DNA of 23,756 bases. Source: Bacillota bacterium. GTDB lineage: Bacteria; Bacillota; Clostridia; Clostridiales; Caloramatoraceae. The position numbers and the translations under genes are program-made. Where the stretch lies: NCBI GenBank assembly GCA_023389275.1, contig JAEWEN010000098.1:1-23756 (forward strand), given 5' to 3'. Each line of letters begins with the position of its first letter. Positions within the stretch are counted from its first letter, which is position 1. The notes beneath the pieces are model-generated. The model was not told the DNA's origin, did no database searches, and saw only the letters and a list, made by a program, of their open reading frames with translations. This document shows positions 8,096 to 15,116 of the stretch, piece after piece.

Positions 8096-8112
8096 ATAAT
8101 GCGCCACATTAT
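8096..8112. promoter_or_regulatory. Palindrome at the start site of the DUF4418 operon
   Basis: ATAATGCGCCACATTAT is an interrupted palindrome (6-bp perfect arms ATAATG and CATTAT around a GC-rich centre). It stands out in an A/T-rich region and lies where transcription from the leftward promoter would start, a typical repressor position. No regulator is identified. Confidence 0.4.
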
Positions 8113-8119
8113 TAAGTTA

Positions 8120-8148
8120 TTTATATATTACAAAATATTCCTTGTCCA
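8120..8148 (-). promoter_or_regulatory. Likely promoter of the DUF4418-lipoprotein operon
   Basis: Read leftward, TGGACA (8148-8143) and TATAAA (8125-8120) are separated by exactly 17 nt, and the start site would fall near 8113. This lies about 50 nt before the DUF4418 start codon. Confidence 0.5.
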
Positions 8149-8206
8149 ATAGTTTTTTGTCATATTAAAGTGGTATTTTATAGAAATTACCTATTAATAT
8201 AAAATT

Positions 8207-8233
8207 TTGACATAAATTATGGTATTTTAAGAT
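8207..8233 (+). promoter_or_regulatory. Possible promoter of the GCC-permease operon
   Basis: TTGACA (8207-8212) is a perfect -35 hexamer. The best -10 is only TAAGAT (8228-8233) at a short 15-nt spacing, about 44 bases before the ATG. The perfect -35 makes a promoter likely, but its exact -10 is unsure. Confidence 0.35.
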
Positions 8234-8276
8234 GATAACAATTTTAAAAATGAATTTTGTAGAAAGGTGAATAAAA

Positions 8277-9476
8277 ATGTGGTTAATACCTTTTAAGAAT
8301 ATTTTATGTAGAAAATCTCAATCAATTTTTACAATAATAATAACAAGTATAACTATTTTTGTTTTTGTATCTTCCTTAGCTGTTTTTATTAATTTGCAAA
8401 ATGGTATAGAGCTTTCTAAAAATAGACTAGGAGCTAATATTATTGTTCTTCCAAATAATTCTACAACAGGTATTTCAGATACTATATTTACTGCAAAACC
8501 TGAAAATACTTATATGAATAAAAATATACTAGATAAAATATCTAGTATAAATACTATTGAAAATATAACACCTCAATTTTTTACTCAAACACTAAGTGGA
8601 GGGTGTTGTAGCTATGGAGAAAATATAAGACTTGTAGGATATGATGAGAAAACAGACTTTATGTTAAAGCCATGGTTTGATAAGCAAAGTTTTAATAAAT
8701 TAAAAGATAATGAGGTTATAATAGGGTCTAAAGTTGAAGCATTTTTAGGAAATAAGGTTGCTATTTTAGGTTATCCTTTTAAGGTTGTAGGTACACTTTA
8801 TCCAACAGGAAGTGGTATGGATGAAACAATATATATGAATATAAACGTTGCACGTAGTTTAGCCTTAGAAGAGGAAGACCTTAAAGCATTTTTTAAAGAA
8901 GATAATCCTAAAAACTTAATATCTGCAATTTACATAAAAACAAAAGCTAATGTAAAGCCTGAAAATACAGTAAATGAAATTAATAAGCTTAATTTAAGTG
9001 TAAAAGCTTATTCTACTAGTGAAACTATAGAAGGTTTAAAAAGCCAAATAAATTCTATAGGAATAATAATTATATGGTTTTTTATATCTATAATTTTAAT
9101 ATCATCACTTTCTTTAATAGGTAGATTTAACTCTACTGCAAACCAAAGAAAAAAAGAAATAGGAATACTAAGAGCCATTGGAGTTCAAAAAAGTGGTATT
9201 GCTAAAATAATATTAGTAGAAGCTTTAACACTATCTTTTATTGGAGGGTTTATAGGAAGTTTTATTGGAATTGTTTTTATGAATCCTATACTTAGTTTTT
9301 TAAGTGATAACTTTAAATTACCAACAGGAAATTTAAATATTGGATATTTTATTATATTTTTAATATCTGGAATAATAGTATCTATGATTTTAGGAATAAT
9401 AGCATCTATTTACCCACTATTAAAATCAGTAAAATTAGAGCCTCAAGAAGCTATTGCTAAAGGGGAGGTTGAGTAG
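8277..9476 (+). CDS. FtsX/MacB-like ABC permease with an external GCC motif
   Basis: A 399-residue permease with the MacB/FtsX layout: one N-terminal helix (about 17-40), a large extracytoplasmic domain (about 41-260), then three helices (about 262-284, 310-340 and 353-380). The cytoplasmic coupling region QRKKEIGILRAIGVQ is typical of FtsX-like proteins. The external domain contains LSGGCCSYGE (Cys110-Cys111) followed by VGYDEKTDFMLKPWF. I associate this GCC form with permeases near DUF4418 and with the P19-type iron systems of other bacteria; this is recollection, not a search. Paired with the ATPase that follows by one base, it would move or load a metal or a redox partner rather than a peptide. 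The ATG at 8277 has GAAAGGTG upstream. Confidence 0.78.
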   Translation: MWLIPFKNILCRKSQSIFTIIITSITIFVFVSSLAVFINLQNGIELSKNRLGANIIVLPNNSTTGISDTIFTAKPENTYMNKNILDKISSINTIENITPQFFTQTLSGGCCSYGENIRLVGYDEKTDFMLKPWFDKQSFNKLKDNEVIIGSKVEAFLGNKVAILGYPFKVVGTLYPTGSGMDETIYMNINVARSLALEEEDLKAFFKEDNPKNLISAIYIKTKANVKPENTVNEINKLNLSVKAYSTSETIEGLKSQINSIGIIIIWFFISIILISSLSLIGRFNSTANQRKKEIGILRAIGVQKSGIAKIILVEALTLSFIGGFIGSFIGIVFMNPILSFLSDNFKLPTGNLNIGYFIIFLISGIIVSMILGIIASIYPLLKSVKLEPQEAIAKGEVE

Positions 9477-9477
9477 T

Positions 9478-10140
9478 ATGGAAATTTGTAGACTTGAAAA
9501 TATAAGTAAAACATACTCTAAGGGAGAGAATGTTTGTCCTTTAAAAGATATTTCCTTAAGTATAAATTCTAAGGATTTTATATCTATAGAAGGACCTTCA
9601 GGAATTGGTAAAAGTACTTTGCTTTATATTATTGGAGGACTCTTAAAAGCAGATACAGGTAAAATATTTATACAAGATATAGATATATCTACTTTAAATG
9701 ATAAGTCTCTTACAACTTTAAGAGGAGAAAAAATAGGGTTTATATTTCAAGAACCTAATCTTATAAATTCTTTAACTCTTGAAGAAAATTTAGAAATTTC
9801 ATTATTAGTTAGTACGGGAAAAAAAGATAAGAAAAAGGTTAATGATATTTTAGAAAGACTTGGACTAGATAATAGAAAAAATTTTCTTCCTCATAAATTA
9901 AGTGGCGGTCAAAAAAGAAGAGCAGCAATAGCTAGAGGAATAATACATAATCCTTCCTTAATTCTAGCTGATGAGCCTACAAATGATTTAGATGAAAATT
10001 ATGCTAAGGTGGTAATGGATATATTAGGTGATTTAAGCTGTAAGGGAAGTGCAGTTGTTATGGTAACTCACAACACTAAGTGGATGGATAAGGTAAATAC
10101 AAGATATGAAATAAATAATGGATACTTAAATAAAAAATAA
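9478..10140 (+). CDS. ABC ATPase of the LolD/MacB type
   Basis: A 220-residue cytoplasmic ATPase, the partner of the preceding permease. Walker A GPSGIGKST is at residues 39-47, a Q-loop lies in IFQEPNL, the signature LSGGQKRR is near 141-148, Walker B LILADEPTND follows with the catalytic Glu, and the H-loop His is in MVTHN. The length and the short insert after Walker A fit the LolD/FtsE/MacB group, which works with FtsX-like permeases as mechanotransmitters. The ATG at 9478 is used because AGGGGAGG (9460-9467) precedes it and because it begins one base after the permease stop; an in-frame TTG at 9454 would overlap the permease end. The gene ends at a terminator. Confidence 0.88.
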   Translation: MEICRLENISKTYSKGENVCPLKDISLSINSKDFISIEGPSGIGKSTLLYIIGGLLKADTGKIFIQDIDISTLNDKSLTTLRGEKIGFIFQEPNLINSLTLEENLEISLLVSTGKKDKKKVNDILERLGLDNRKNFLPHKLSGGQKRRAAIARGIIHNPSLILADEPTNDLDENYAKVVMDILGDLSCKGSAVVMVTHNTKWMDKVNTRYEINNGYLNKK

Positions 10141-10164
10141 GGCTTAGATTTTAATCTAAGTCTT
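10139..10164. terminator. Bidirectional terminator between the ATPase and the fluoride transporter genes
   Basis: A 12-bp hairpin with one G-T wobble (arms 10139-10150 and 10153-10164, loop TT) is followed by ATTTTC on the right and A-rich sequence on the left. It overlaps both stop codons of the convergent genes. The very tight loop probably opens by a base pair. Confidence 0.8.
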
Positions 10165-11431
10165 ATTTTCTGTTTTTAAGTGATAATAAAGTTTCTTCAG
10201 TATTTATAGATGTAAAGTTTGGTTTAGATGAACCGATTTTTTGTGACGTATATATTCCAGTATGTCCGGAAAACAAATAGCTAATTATACATACTATAAA
10301 CAAGTAAATAGCAGCACTAGAACCAAATAACTCTATGCCCATAGCAAAGCAAGCAATTGGAGTATTAGTAGCACCACAAAACACACCAATAAAACCTAAA
10401 GCAGCTAAAAATGGAATAGGCGTATTAAGTATTGTAGCAAGGTAGCTTCCAAAGGTTGACCCTATAACAAATAAAGGGGTAACCTCTCCTCCTTGATAAC
10501 CTGCACCTAGTGTAATAGAAGTAAATATTAGCTTATTTAAAAATGTAAAAGGTGAAACATCACCATTAAATGCATTTTCAATAAGAGGAAGAGAAAGTCC
10601 TAAATACTTTCTTGTATTTAGAAGAAATACTAAAAGTATAATAATACATCCACCTATAAAACTTTTTACTAAAGCATTTTTAAATTTTGAAAAAACCTTT
10701 GTTTTTAAATAGTGTGTAAGATTTGAAAAAGTTAAAGCTACAATACCAAATAAAGCAGAGGCTATAATAACTTTTATTAATAATAAGTATGTAAGGTTTG
10801 GAACAGACCCTATACTATAGTGTGTGTGATGTACGTTAAAACTTGTTGTTACAATATTTCCTACTAAAGCAGAAATAAGAGCTGGAAATATAGAATTATG
10901 ATTAATAACTCCAAGTGCCAAAACTTCAATAGAAAATATTGTTCCTGCAATAGGAGTTCCAAAAACAGAGGAAAAGCCACCTGCAATACCACATATTATT
11001 ATTACTTTTCTATCTAAGTTATTTAGTTTAAATATTTTTCCTACAAATTCTGAAAGAGCTCCTCCCATTTGAACAGCAGTACCTTCCCTGCCAGCAGATC
11101 CTCCAAATAAATGTGTTGTAATAGTTCCAAATAAAACTAAAGGAGCCATACGAAATGGAATACTTTCATTTTCTCCGTTAGCTTGTTCAATTATTAAATT
11201 ATTTCCCTTAGAAGAGTTAAGGCCATATTTAAAATAAATAAAACTTATAAATGCACCTGCAAATGGAAGTAAATATAAAAGGAAGCTATTTTCCCCTCTT
11301 ATATTAGTTACATATTCTAAACTTTTTAGAAAAAATGCTGATGCACATCCACAAAGAATACCAACAATTGAAGAGAGTACTATCCATTTTGCTATGTATT
11401 TTAATAAATTTAAATGAAAATGGTTTTTCAA
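10163..11431 (-). CDS. CLC-F type fluoride/proton antiporter
   Basis: A 422-residue CLC-family membrane protein with the full set of helices. The segment GSAGREGTAVQMGG (about 111-124) carries the gating Glu (about residue 116) in GREG, and GTPIAG plus a later GATNTPIA loop complete the ion path. GREGT followed by VQMGG, instead of the chloride-type GREGP, is what I know from the fluoride-exporting CLC-F branch. CLC-F proteins expel fluoride in exchange for protons. The assignment is strongly backed by the fluoride riboswitch in its leader. The TTG start at 11431 is eight bases after AAAGGAG; there is no nearby in-frame ATG. It is monocistronic. Confidence 0.9.
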   Translation of the reverse strand: MKNHFHLNLLKYIAKWIVLSSIVGILCGCASAFFLKSLEYVTNIRGENSFLLYLLPFAGAFISFIYFKYGLNSSKGNNLIIEQANGENESIPFRMAPLVLFGTITTHLFGGSAGREGTAVQMGGALSEFVGKIFKLNNLDRKVIIICGIAGGFSSVFGTPIAGTIFSIEVLALGVINHNSIFPALISALVGNIVTTSFNVHHTHYSIGSVPNLTYLLLIKVIIASALFGIVALTFSNLTHYLKTKVFSKFKNALVKSFIGGCIIILLVFLLNTRKYLGLSLPLIENAFNGDVSPFTFLNKLIFTSITLGAGYQGGEVTPLFVIGSTFGSYLATILNTPIPFLAALGFIGVFCGATNTPIACFAMGIELFGSSAAIYLFIVCIISYLFSGHTGIYTSQKIGSSKPNFTSINTEETLLSLKNRK

Positions 11432-11454
11432 TATATCTTCTCCTTTCCTTTTTA

Positions 11455-11513
11455 CAAAAAATAAACAGACTTCTTCTAGGATAAATTATTTCAAATTTAC
11501 TCTAAAAGAAGTC
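11455..11513 (-). terminator. Riboswitch-controlled terminator before the fluoride antiporter
   Basis: Read leftward, a long hairpin (11513 down to 11468, 8-bp base GACTTCTT with AAGAAGTC, then TAG/CTA and AAAT/ATTT pairs around small bulges) is followed by TGTTTATTTTTT. Its first arm starts inside the 3' strand of aptamer stem P1 (11508-11512). A fluoride-bound aptamer and the terminator therefore exclude each other, as expected for a fluoride-ON switch. Confidence 0.85.
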
Positions 11514-11551
11514 ATTAGCTCTTACGGCGGTTAATGGCGAACTTCATCACC
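11507..11551 (-). ncRNA. Fluoride riboswitch (crcB motif) aptamer
   Basis: On the minus strand the RNA reads GGTGATGAAGTTCGCC, then TTAACCGCC, then GCTAATGACTTCT, which matches the conserved fluoride aptamer blocks in order. P1 pairs GAAGT (11545-11541) with ACTTC (11512-11508). The pseudoknot pairs GGTG with CGCC, with one wobble. Fluoride binding with Mg2+ should stabilise this fold and allow read-through into the CLC-F gene. Confidence 0.92.
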
Positions 11552-11567
11552 TATGAAACTTAAATTT

Positions 11568-11596
11568 ATTTTACCAAATAAAATATAAGTTGCCAA
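11568..11596 (-). promoter_or_regulatory. Promoter of the fluoride riboswitch-CLC-F unit
   Basis: Read leftward, TTGGCA (11596-11591) and TAAAAT (11573-11568) have a 17-nt spacer. The transcript would start near 11561, about 10 nt before the aptamer, which is the expected geometry. Confidence 0.7.
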
Positions 11597-11625
11597 CAAC
11601 ATAGTTTCTATTTAATCCTTTTAAG

Positions 11626-11631
11626 TATAAT
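11626..11631 (+). promoter_or_regulatory. Candidate -10 element of the znu operon
   Basis: A perfect TATAAT lies about 60 nt before the ZnuA start; no convincing -35 is seen 17 nt upstream (AGTTTC or similar). ATCC (11635-11638) and GGAT (11645-11648) form a short inverted repeat just downstream that could be an operator, but I see no classical Zur box. Confidence 0.35.
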
Positions 11632-11690
11632 AAAATCCTTATATGGATAAAATAGTTATAGAGTTTAAAGGGAATAAGGAGGATTTTATT

Positions 11691-12629
11691 TTGAATTTTA
11701 AAAGGATATTTATATCTCTACTAATGATAATGTCTATAGTTTTAATAGGTTGTAGTGAGAAAAAGCCTAATGTAAAAGAGGTTAGCAGTAATAAAGAAAA
11801 AATACAAGTAGCAGTTTCTATAGTACCTCAAGAAACATTTGTAAAAGAGGTAGGTGGAGATTTAGTAGAGGTTATTACAATGATACCTCCAGGAAATAGC
11901 CCTGAAAATTATCAGCCTAGTCCTAGTGAAATGGTTAAGTTTAGTAATGCAAAAATTTACTTTGGAATAGGAGTACCAACAGAAAAAGTAAGTATTCTTC
12001 CTAAGGCAGGAGATTTTAATAAAAATATGAAAATAGTTTCTTTAGAAAAAGAAGTAGAAAAGCTATATCCACATATAGAATTTAAAGGTGAACATTCACA
12101 TGACAATAATCAAGGAACTAGTTGTAGTCATGATGGAGTAGACCCTCATATATGGATGTCTCCTAAAAGAGTTAAGGTAATGATTGAAACTATTAAAAAT
12201 GAACTTATAGCAATAGATGCTAGAAACAAAGAGACTTATGAAGCAAATGCTAAAAACTATATAGAAAAATTAGACAAAGTTGATAAAGAAATAAAAGAAT
12301 CATTAAAAGGATTTAAAAATCAATCTTTTATAATATATCATCCTTCATTTGGATACTTTGCTGAGGATTATAATCTGAATATGATAGCTATAGAAGAAGG
12401 TGGTAAAGAAGCTACTGCTAAAAAGCTTAAGGAAGTTATTGATATAGCTAAAGCTAAAAAGATAAAGTTTGTTTTTTACCAAGAGGAATTTGATAGTCTA
12501 CAAGCTGAAACAATAGCAAAAGAAATAGGTGGAGGAGTAGTTAAAGTAGCACCTCTTGCTCCTGATTATATAGAAAATCTAGAAAAAATAAATGAGAAGT
12601 TTAAAGAAGTTCTTAAAGGAGAAGGGTAA
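11691..12629 (+). CDS. znuA: Zinc/metal ABC transporter substrate-binding lipoprotein (ZnuA-like)
   Basis: A 312-residue cluster A-I solute-binding lipoprotein. The signal peptide ends at LIGC (Cys21). A His-rich loop (GEHSHDNNQG, then CSHDG) precedes DPHIWMSP; this loop is typical of zinc rather than manganese binders. The ligands His in DPHIW and His in YHPSFGYF are visible. The first ligand, usually His in GxSPHxYEP, is replaced here: the segment reads PGNSPENYQPSP, with Glu in the aligned position. The TTG at 11691 is chosen as start because AAGGAGG (11676-11682) lies eight bases upstream and it gives a clean signal peptide. An in-frame ATG at 11643 would add an unlikely charged leader. 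First gene of a five-gene run. Confidence 0.83.
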   Translation: MNFKRIFISLLMIMSIVLIGCSEKKPNVKEVSSNKEKIQVAVSIVPQETFVKEVGGDLVEVITMIPPGNSPENYQPSPSEMVKFSNAKIYFGIGVPTEKVSILPKAGDFNKNMKIVSLEKEVEKLYPHIEFKGEHSHDNNQGTSCSHDGVDPHIWMSPKRVKVMIETIKNELIAIDARNKETYEANAKNYIEKLDKVDKEIKESLKGFKNQSFIIYHPSFGYFAEDYNLNMIAIEEGGKEATAKKLKEVIDIAKAKKIKFVFYQEEFDSLQAETIAKEIGGGVVKVAPLAPDYIENLEKINEKFKEVLKGEG

Positions 12630-12630
12630 A

Positions 12631-13395
12631 ATGTATTGTATAGAAATAAAAAACTTAAATGTTAATTATGGAGCAGTATGTGCACTTGAAAATATTAATT
12701 TAAAAATAAAAGCTGGAGAATTTCTAGCTATAATCGGACCAAATGGAGGAGGAAAAACTACTTTTTTAAAATCTTTAATAGGTAGTGTAAAGCCTACATC
12801 TGGAGAGGTTTTAATAACGGGAAATATGCCTATAGGGTATGTTCCCCAATTTACTTTTTTTGATAGAACATTTCCTATAAATGTTTTAGATGTTGTACTT
12901 ATAGGAAGGCTTAAAAATAAAATAAGATTATTTCATAGATATTCTAAAAAGGATGTAAAATATGCTGAAAGCATAATGAAAGACCTTGGAATATTGCATC
13001 TTAAAAATAGGCAAATAAGCCAATTATCTGGAGGGCAAATGCAAAAGGTTCTTATTGCAAGGGCGTTAGCTACTGATCCTAAAATTTTAATACTTGATGA
13101 GCCTACAGCAAGCCTTGATTCTAAAACTAAAAAAGAAATATATGAGATTTTATATAAACTAAAGGGAGAAAAAACTGTAATTATAGTAACACATGAAGTT
13201 GAAAATATTACATCTTATATAGACAGTATTGCTTATATTAATAAAGAGCTTAAACACTATGGAAAAAGTAGAAACCTTGATAATTCACTTATTAAAAAAG
13301 GATATGGAGATTTAAAACTTCACCTTAAACAAAAGGCTATTCTTAAAAAAATTGAGAAGTTTAGAAAGGGTAAAAAAGATGAAAACATTATTTAG
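12631..13395 (+). CDS. znuC: Zinc/metal ABC transporter ATPase (ZnuC-like)
   Basis: A 254-residue ATPase: Walker A GPNGGGKTT at residues 36-44, Q-loop in VPQFTFFD, signature LSGGQMQK, Walker B LILDEPTA and an H-loop His in VTHE. It powers uptake through ZnuB of metal delivered by ZnuA. The tail after about residue 205 is longer and Lys-rich, as in many clostridial members. The ATG at 12631 is used since it begins one base after the ZnuA stop and AAAGGAGAAGGG precedes it; an in-frame ATG at 12592 lies inside znuA. The gene's end overlaps the ZnuB start by 17 bases. Specificity (Zn or Mn) comes from the operon context, not from the ATPase. Confidence 0.87.
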   Translation: MYCIEIKNLNVNYGAVCALENINLKIKAGEFLAIIGPNGGGKTTFLKSLIGSVKPTSGEVLITGNMPIGYVPQFTFFDRTFPINVLDVVLIGRLKNKIRLFHRYSKKDVKYAESIMKDLGILHLKNRQISQLSGGQMQKVLIARALATDPKILILDEPTASLDSKTKKEIYEILYKLKGEKTVIIVTHEVENITSYIDSIAYINKELKHYGKSRNLDNSLIKKGYGDLKLHLKQKAILKKIEKFRKGKKDENII

Positions 13396-14188
13396 TTATG
13401 CTTTTATACAAAATGCTTTTATAGCAGCTATTTTAGTAAGTGTTATTTGTGGGGTAGTAGGAACAATTATAACTGAAAAAAAGCTTGTTAGTATGAGTGG
13501 TGGAATTGCCCATGCATCATTTGGTGGAATAGGACTTGGATATTTTATAGGAGTAGAACCTATTGCTACAGGACTTGTTTTTTCAGCTTTATCTTCTATT
13601 GGAATATCAAATATAAAAAGAAGAACAAATACAAATGCAGATGCTTTAATAGGGATGTTTTGGTCTGTTGGTATGGCACTTGGAATAGTTTTCATTACTT
13701 TAACTCCAGGCTATCCACCGGATATGACATCCTATTTATTTGGAGACATATTAACTGTTTCAAAGGATTATATAAAAATAATAGGTGGGTTAAGTTTAAT
13801 AATAGTATTATTTACAGCGATTATATTTAACTACTGGAAAGCATACTTATTTGATGAAGAGTTTACAAAGGTTTTAGGGATAAAAACATTAAGATTAGAA
13901 TATATATTATTTATATTAGTAGCTTTAAGTATAGTAATTCTTATAAAAGTTGTTGGTATAATACTTGTTATTGCACTTTTAACAATACCACCATCTATAT
14001 CAAAGTTATTTACTTATAATTTAAAGAATATGATAGTAATGTCTATTTTACTTGGAATAATTTTTAGCATAGGGGGACTTTTTATATCTTATAAATACAA
14101 TATACCATCAGGTGCAACTATTATACTTTTATCAGTACTTGGTTATTTTATAGGGTATGGTTTAAATAAGATAGTTTTAAAAAGGTAA
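13379..14188 (+). CDS. znuB: Zinc/metal ABC transporter permease (ZnuB-like)
   Basis: A 269-residue permease with about eight helices, typical of the ABC-3 family. Conserved-looking parts are KLVSMSGGIAHASFGGIGLGY near 35-55 (the family's AHA/SFGG motif) and VVGIILVIALLTIPPSISKLF near 195-215. It should form the membrane channel with ZnuC. The start is the ATG at 13379, preceded by AGAAAGGG and overlapping the end of znuC; an earlier in-frame ATG at 13352 would extend the overlap without its own ribosome site. The stop is 22 bases before the next reading frame starts, with no terminator between, so the following permease pair appears to be in the same transcript. Confidence 0.87.
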   Translation: MKTLFSYAFIQNAFIAAILVSVICGVVGTIITEKKLVSMSGGIAHASFGGIGLGYFIGVEPIATGLVFSALSSIGISNIKRRTNTNADALIGMFWSVGMALGIVFITLTPGYPPDMTSYLFGDILTVSKDYIKIIGGLSLIIVLFTAIIFNYWKAYLFDEEFTKVLGIKTLRLEYILFILVALSIVILIKVVGIILVIALLTIPPSISKLFTYNLKNMIVMSILLGIIFSIGGLFISYKYNIPSGATIILLSVLGYFIGYGLNKIVLKR

Positions 14189-14210
14189 GTAATAATAAGG
14201 GGGGAGTAGT

Positions 14211-15113
14211 ATCTTAGAGGGGTTTACAATTATATTTTTTAGTATAATACTAGAGGCTATCCCATTTGTAATGATAGGAGCTTTTGTTTCATCTATTATT
14301 CAAATATTTATATCAGAGGAAACAATAGCAAAAATAATACCTAAGAATAAAATTATAGGACTTATATCAGCTTCTTTAATAGGACTTATATTTCCGGTTT
14401 GTGAATGTGCAATAGTACCTATAGTTAGAAGATTAATTAAAAAAGGTGTACCTATATATATTGGAATAACCTTTATGCTTGCAACTCCTATAGTAAATCC
14501 AGTTGTACTTGCATCTACATACTATGCTTTTTCTGATCATGTATATATGGTTTTTTTAAGAGGATACTTAGGTGTTATAGGAGCAATTTTAATAGGATAT
14601 ATAGTATACATAACTCAAAAATCTAACCCTATTAAAACATTATCACATGATAAAGTTTGCTGCATAGGATGTTCACATAGTAAAAGTAAAAAAGGGGTAT
14701 TTTCAAATCTTTTAAGTATTGTAGAACATACTAGTTCAGAGGTTTATAACGTTGGTAAGTTTTTAATAATTGGAGCATTTTTATCAGCTCTAATGCAAAC
14801 CCTTGTTTCAAGAAACTTTATATTATCAGTAGGTGAGGGAAACGTATCCTCAACATTTGTAATGATGGGACTTGCGTATATTTTATCCCTTTGCTCAGAG
14901 GCAGACGCATTTATAGCAAAGACTTTTTTAGGACAATTTACAGTAGGTTCTATAGTATCTTTTTTAGTAGTGGGACCTATGATAGATTTAAAAAATACAC
15001 TTATGCTTTTAAGTTCATTTAAGGTAAGTTTTGTACTTAAACTAATATTAATAGTGTTTGTTGTATGTTTTATAATGGCTATGATGATAAATATGTCAGG
15101 AGTGTGGGGGTAA
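14211..15113 (+). CDS. YcgR/YraQ-type permease (DUF318), apparently with a non-standard start codon
   Basis: A permease of about 300 residues with eight or so helices. Family hallmarks are LEAIPFVMIGAFVS near the N-terminus, FPVCECAIVPI (CEC motif, about 64-66) and ATPIVNPVVLAST. A cytoplasmic loop has VCCIGCSHS (Cys150, 151, 154, His156), a likely metal site. Start problem: the first in-frame ATG is 14271, which would remove half of helix 1. The frame is open and family-like back to an in-frame stop at 14196-14198, but has no ATG, GTG, TTG or CTG before the conserved part. The strong AAGGGGGGAG at 14197-14206 points to ATC at 14211 (then TTA-GAG). I place the start there with caution. It is followed three bases later by its YcgQ-like partner. 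Confidence 0.7.
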   Translation: MLEGFTIIFFSIILEAIPFVMIGAFVSSIIQIFISEETIAKIIPKNKIIGLISASLIGLIFPVCECAIVPIVRRLIKKGVPIYIGITFMLATPIVNPVVLASTYYAFSDHVYMVFLRGYLGVIGAILIGYIVYITQKSNPIKTLSHDKVCCIGCSHSKSKKGVFSNLLSIVEHTSSEVYNVGKFLIIGAFLSALMQTLVSRNFILSVGEGNVSSTFVMMGLAYILSLCSEADAFIAKTFLGQFTVGSIVSFLVVGPMIDLKNTLMLLSSFKVSFVLKLILIVFVVCFIMAMMINMSGVWG

Positions 15114-15116
15114 AAC

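Noticed and set aside
8233..8247. Fur-like sequence TGATAACAATTTTAA before the GCC permease
   Set aside because: Only 11 of 14 arm positions match the 7-1-7 pattern and symmetry is poor; not convincing at this base composition.
11632..11660. Zur operator before the znu genes
   Set aside because: No match to the Firmicute Zur consensus; only a 4-bp inverted repeat (ATCC/GGAT) is present.
11643..11690. ATG at 11643 as the start of ZnuA
   Set aside because: It lacks a ribosome site and adds a charged leader before the signal peptide; the TTG at 11691 has AAGGAGG and gives a normal lipoprotein signal.
14196..14270. Frameshift or truncation making the YcgR-like permease a pseudogene
   Set aside because: The rest of the frame is intact and family-like, and the frame extends openly upstream; a rare start codon explains it better than decay.
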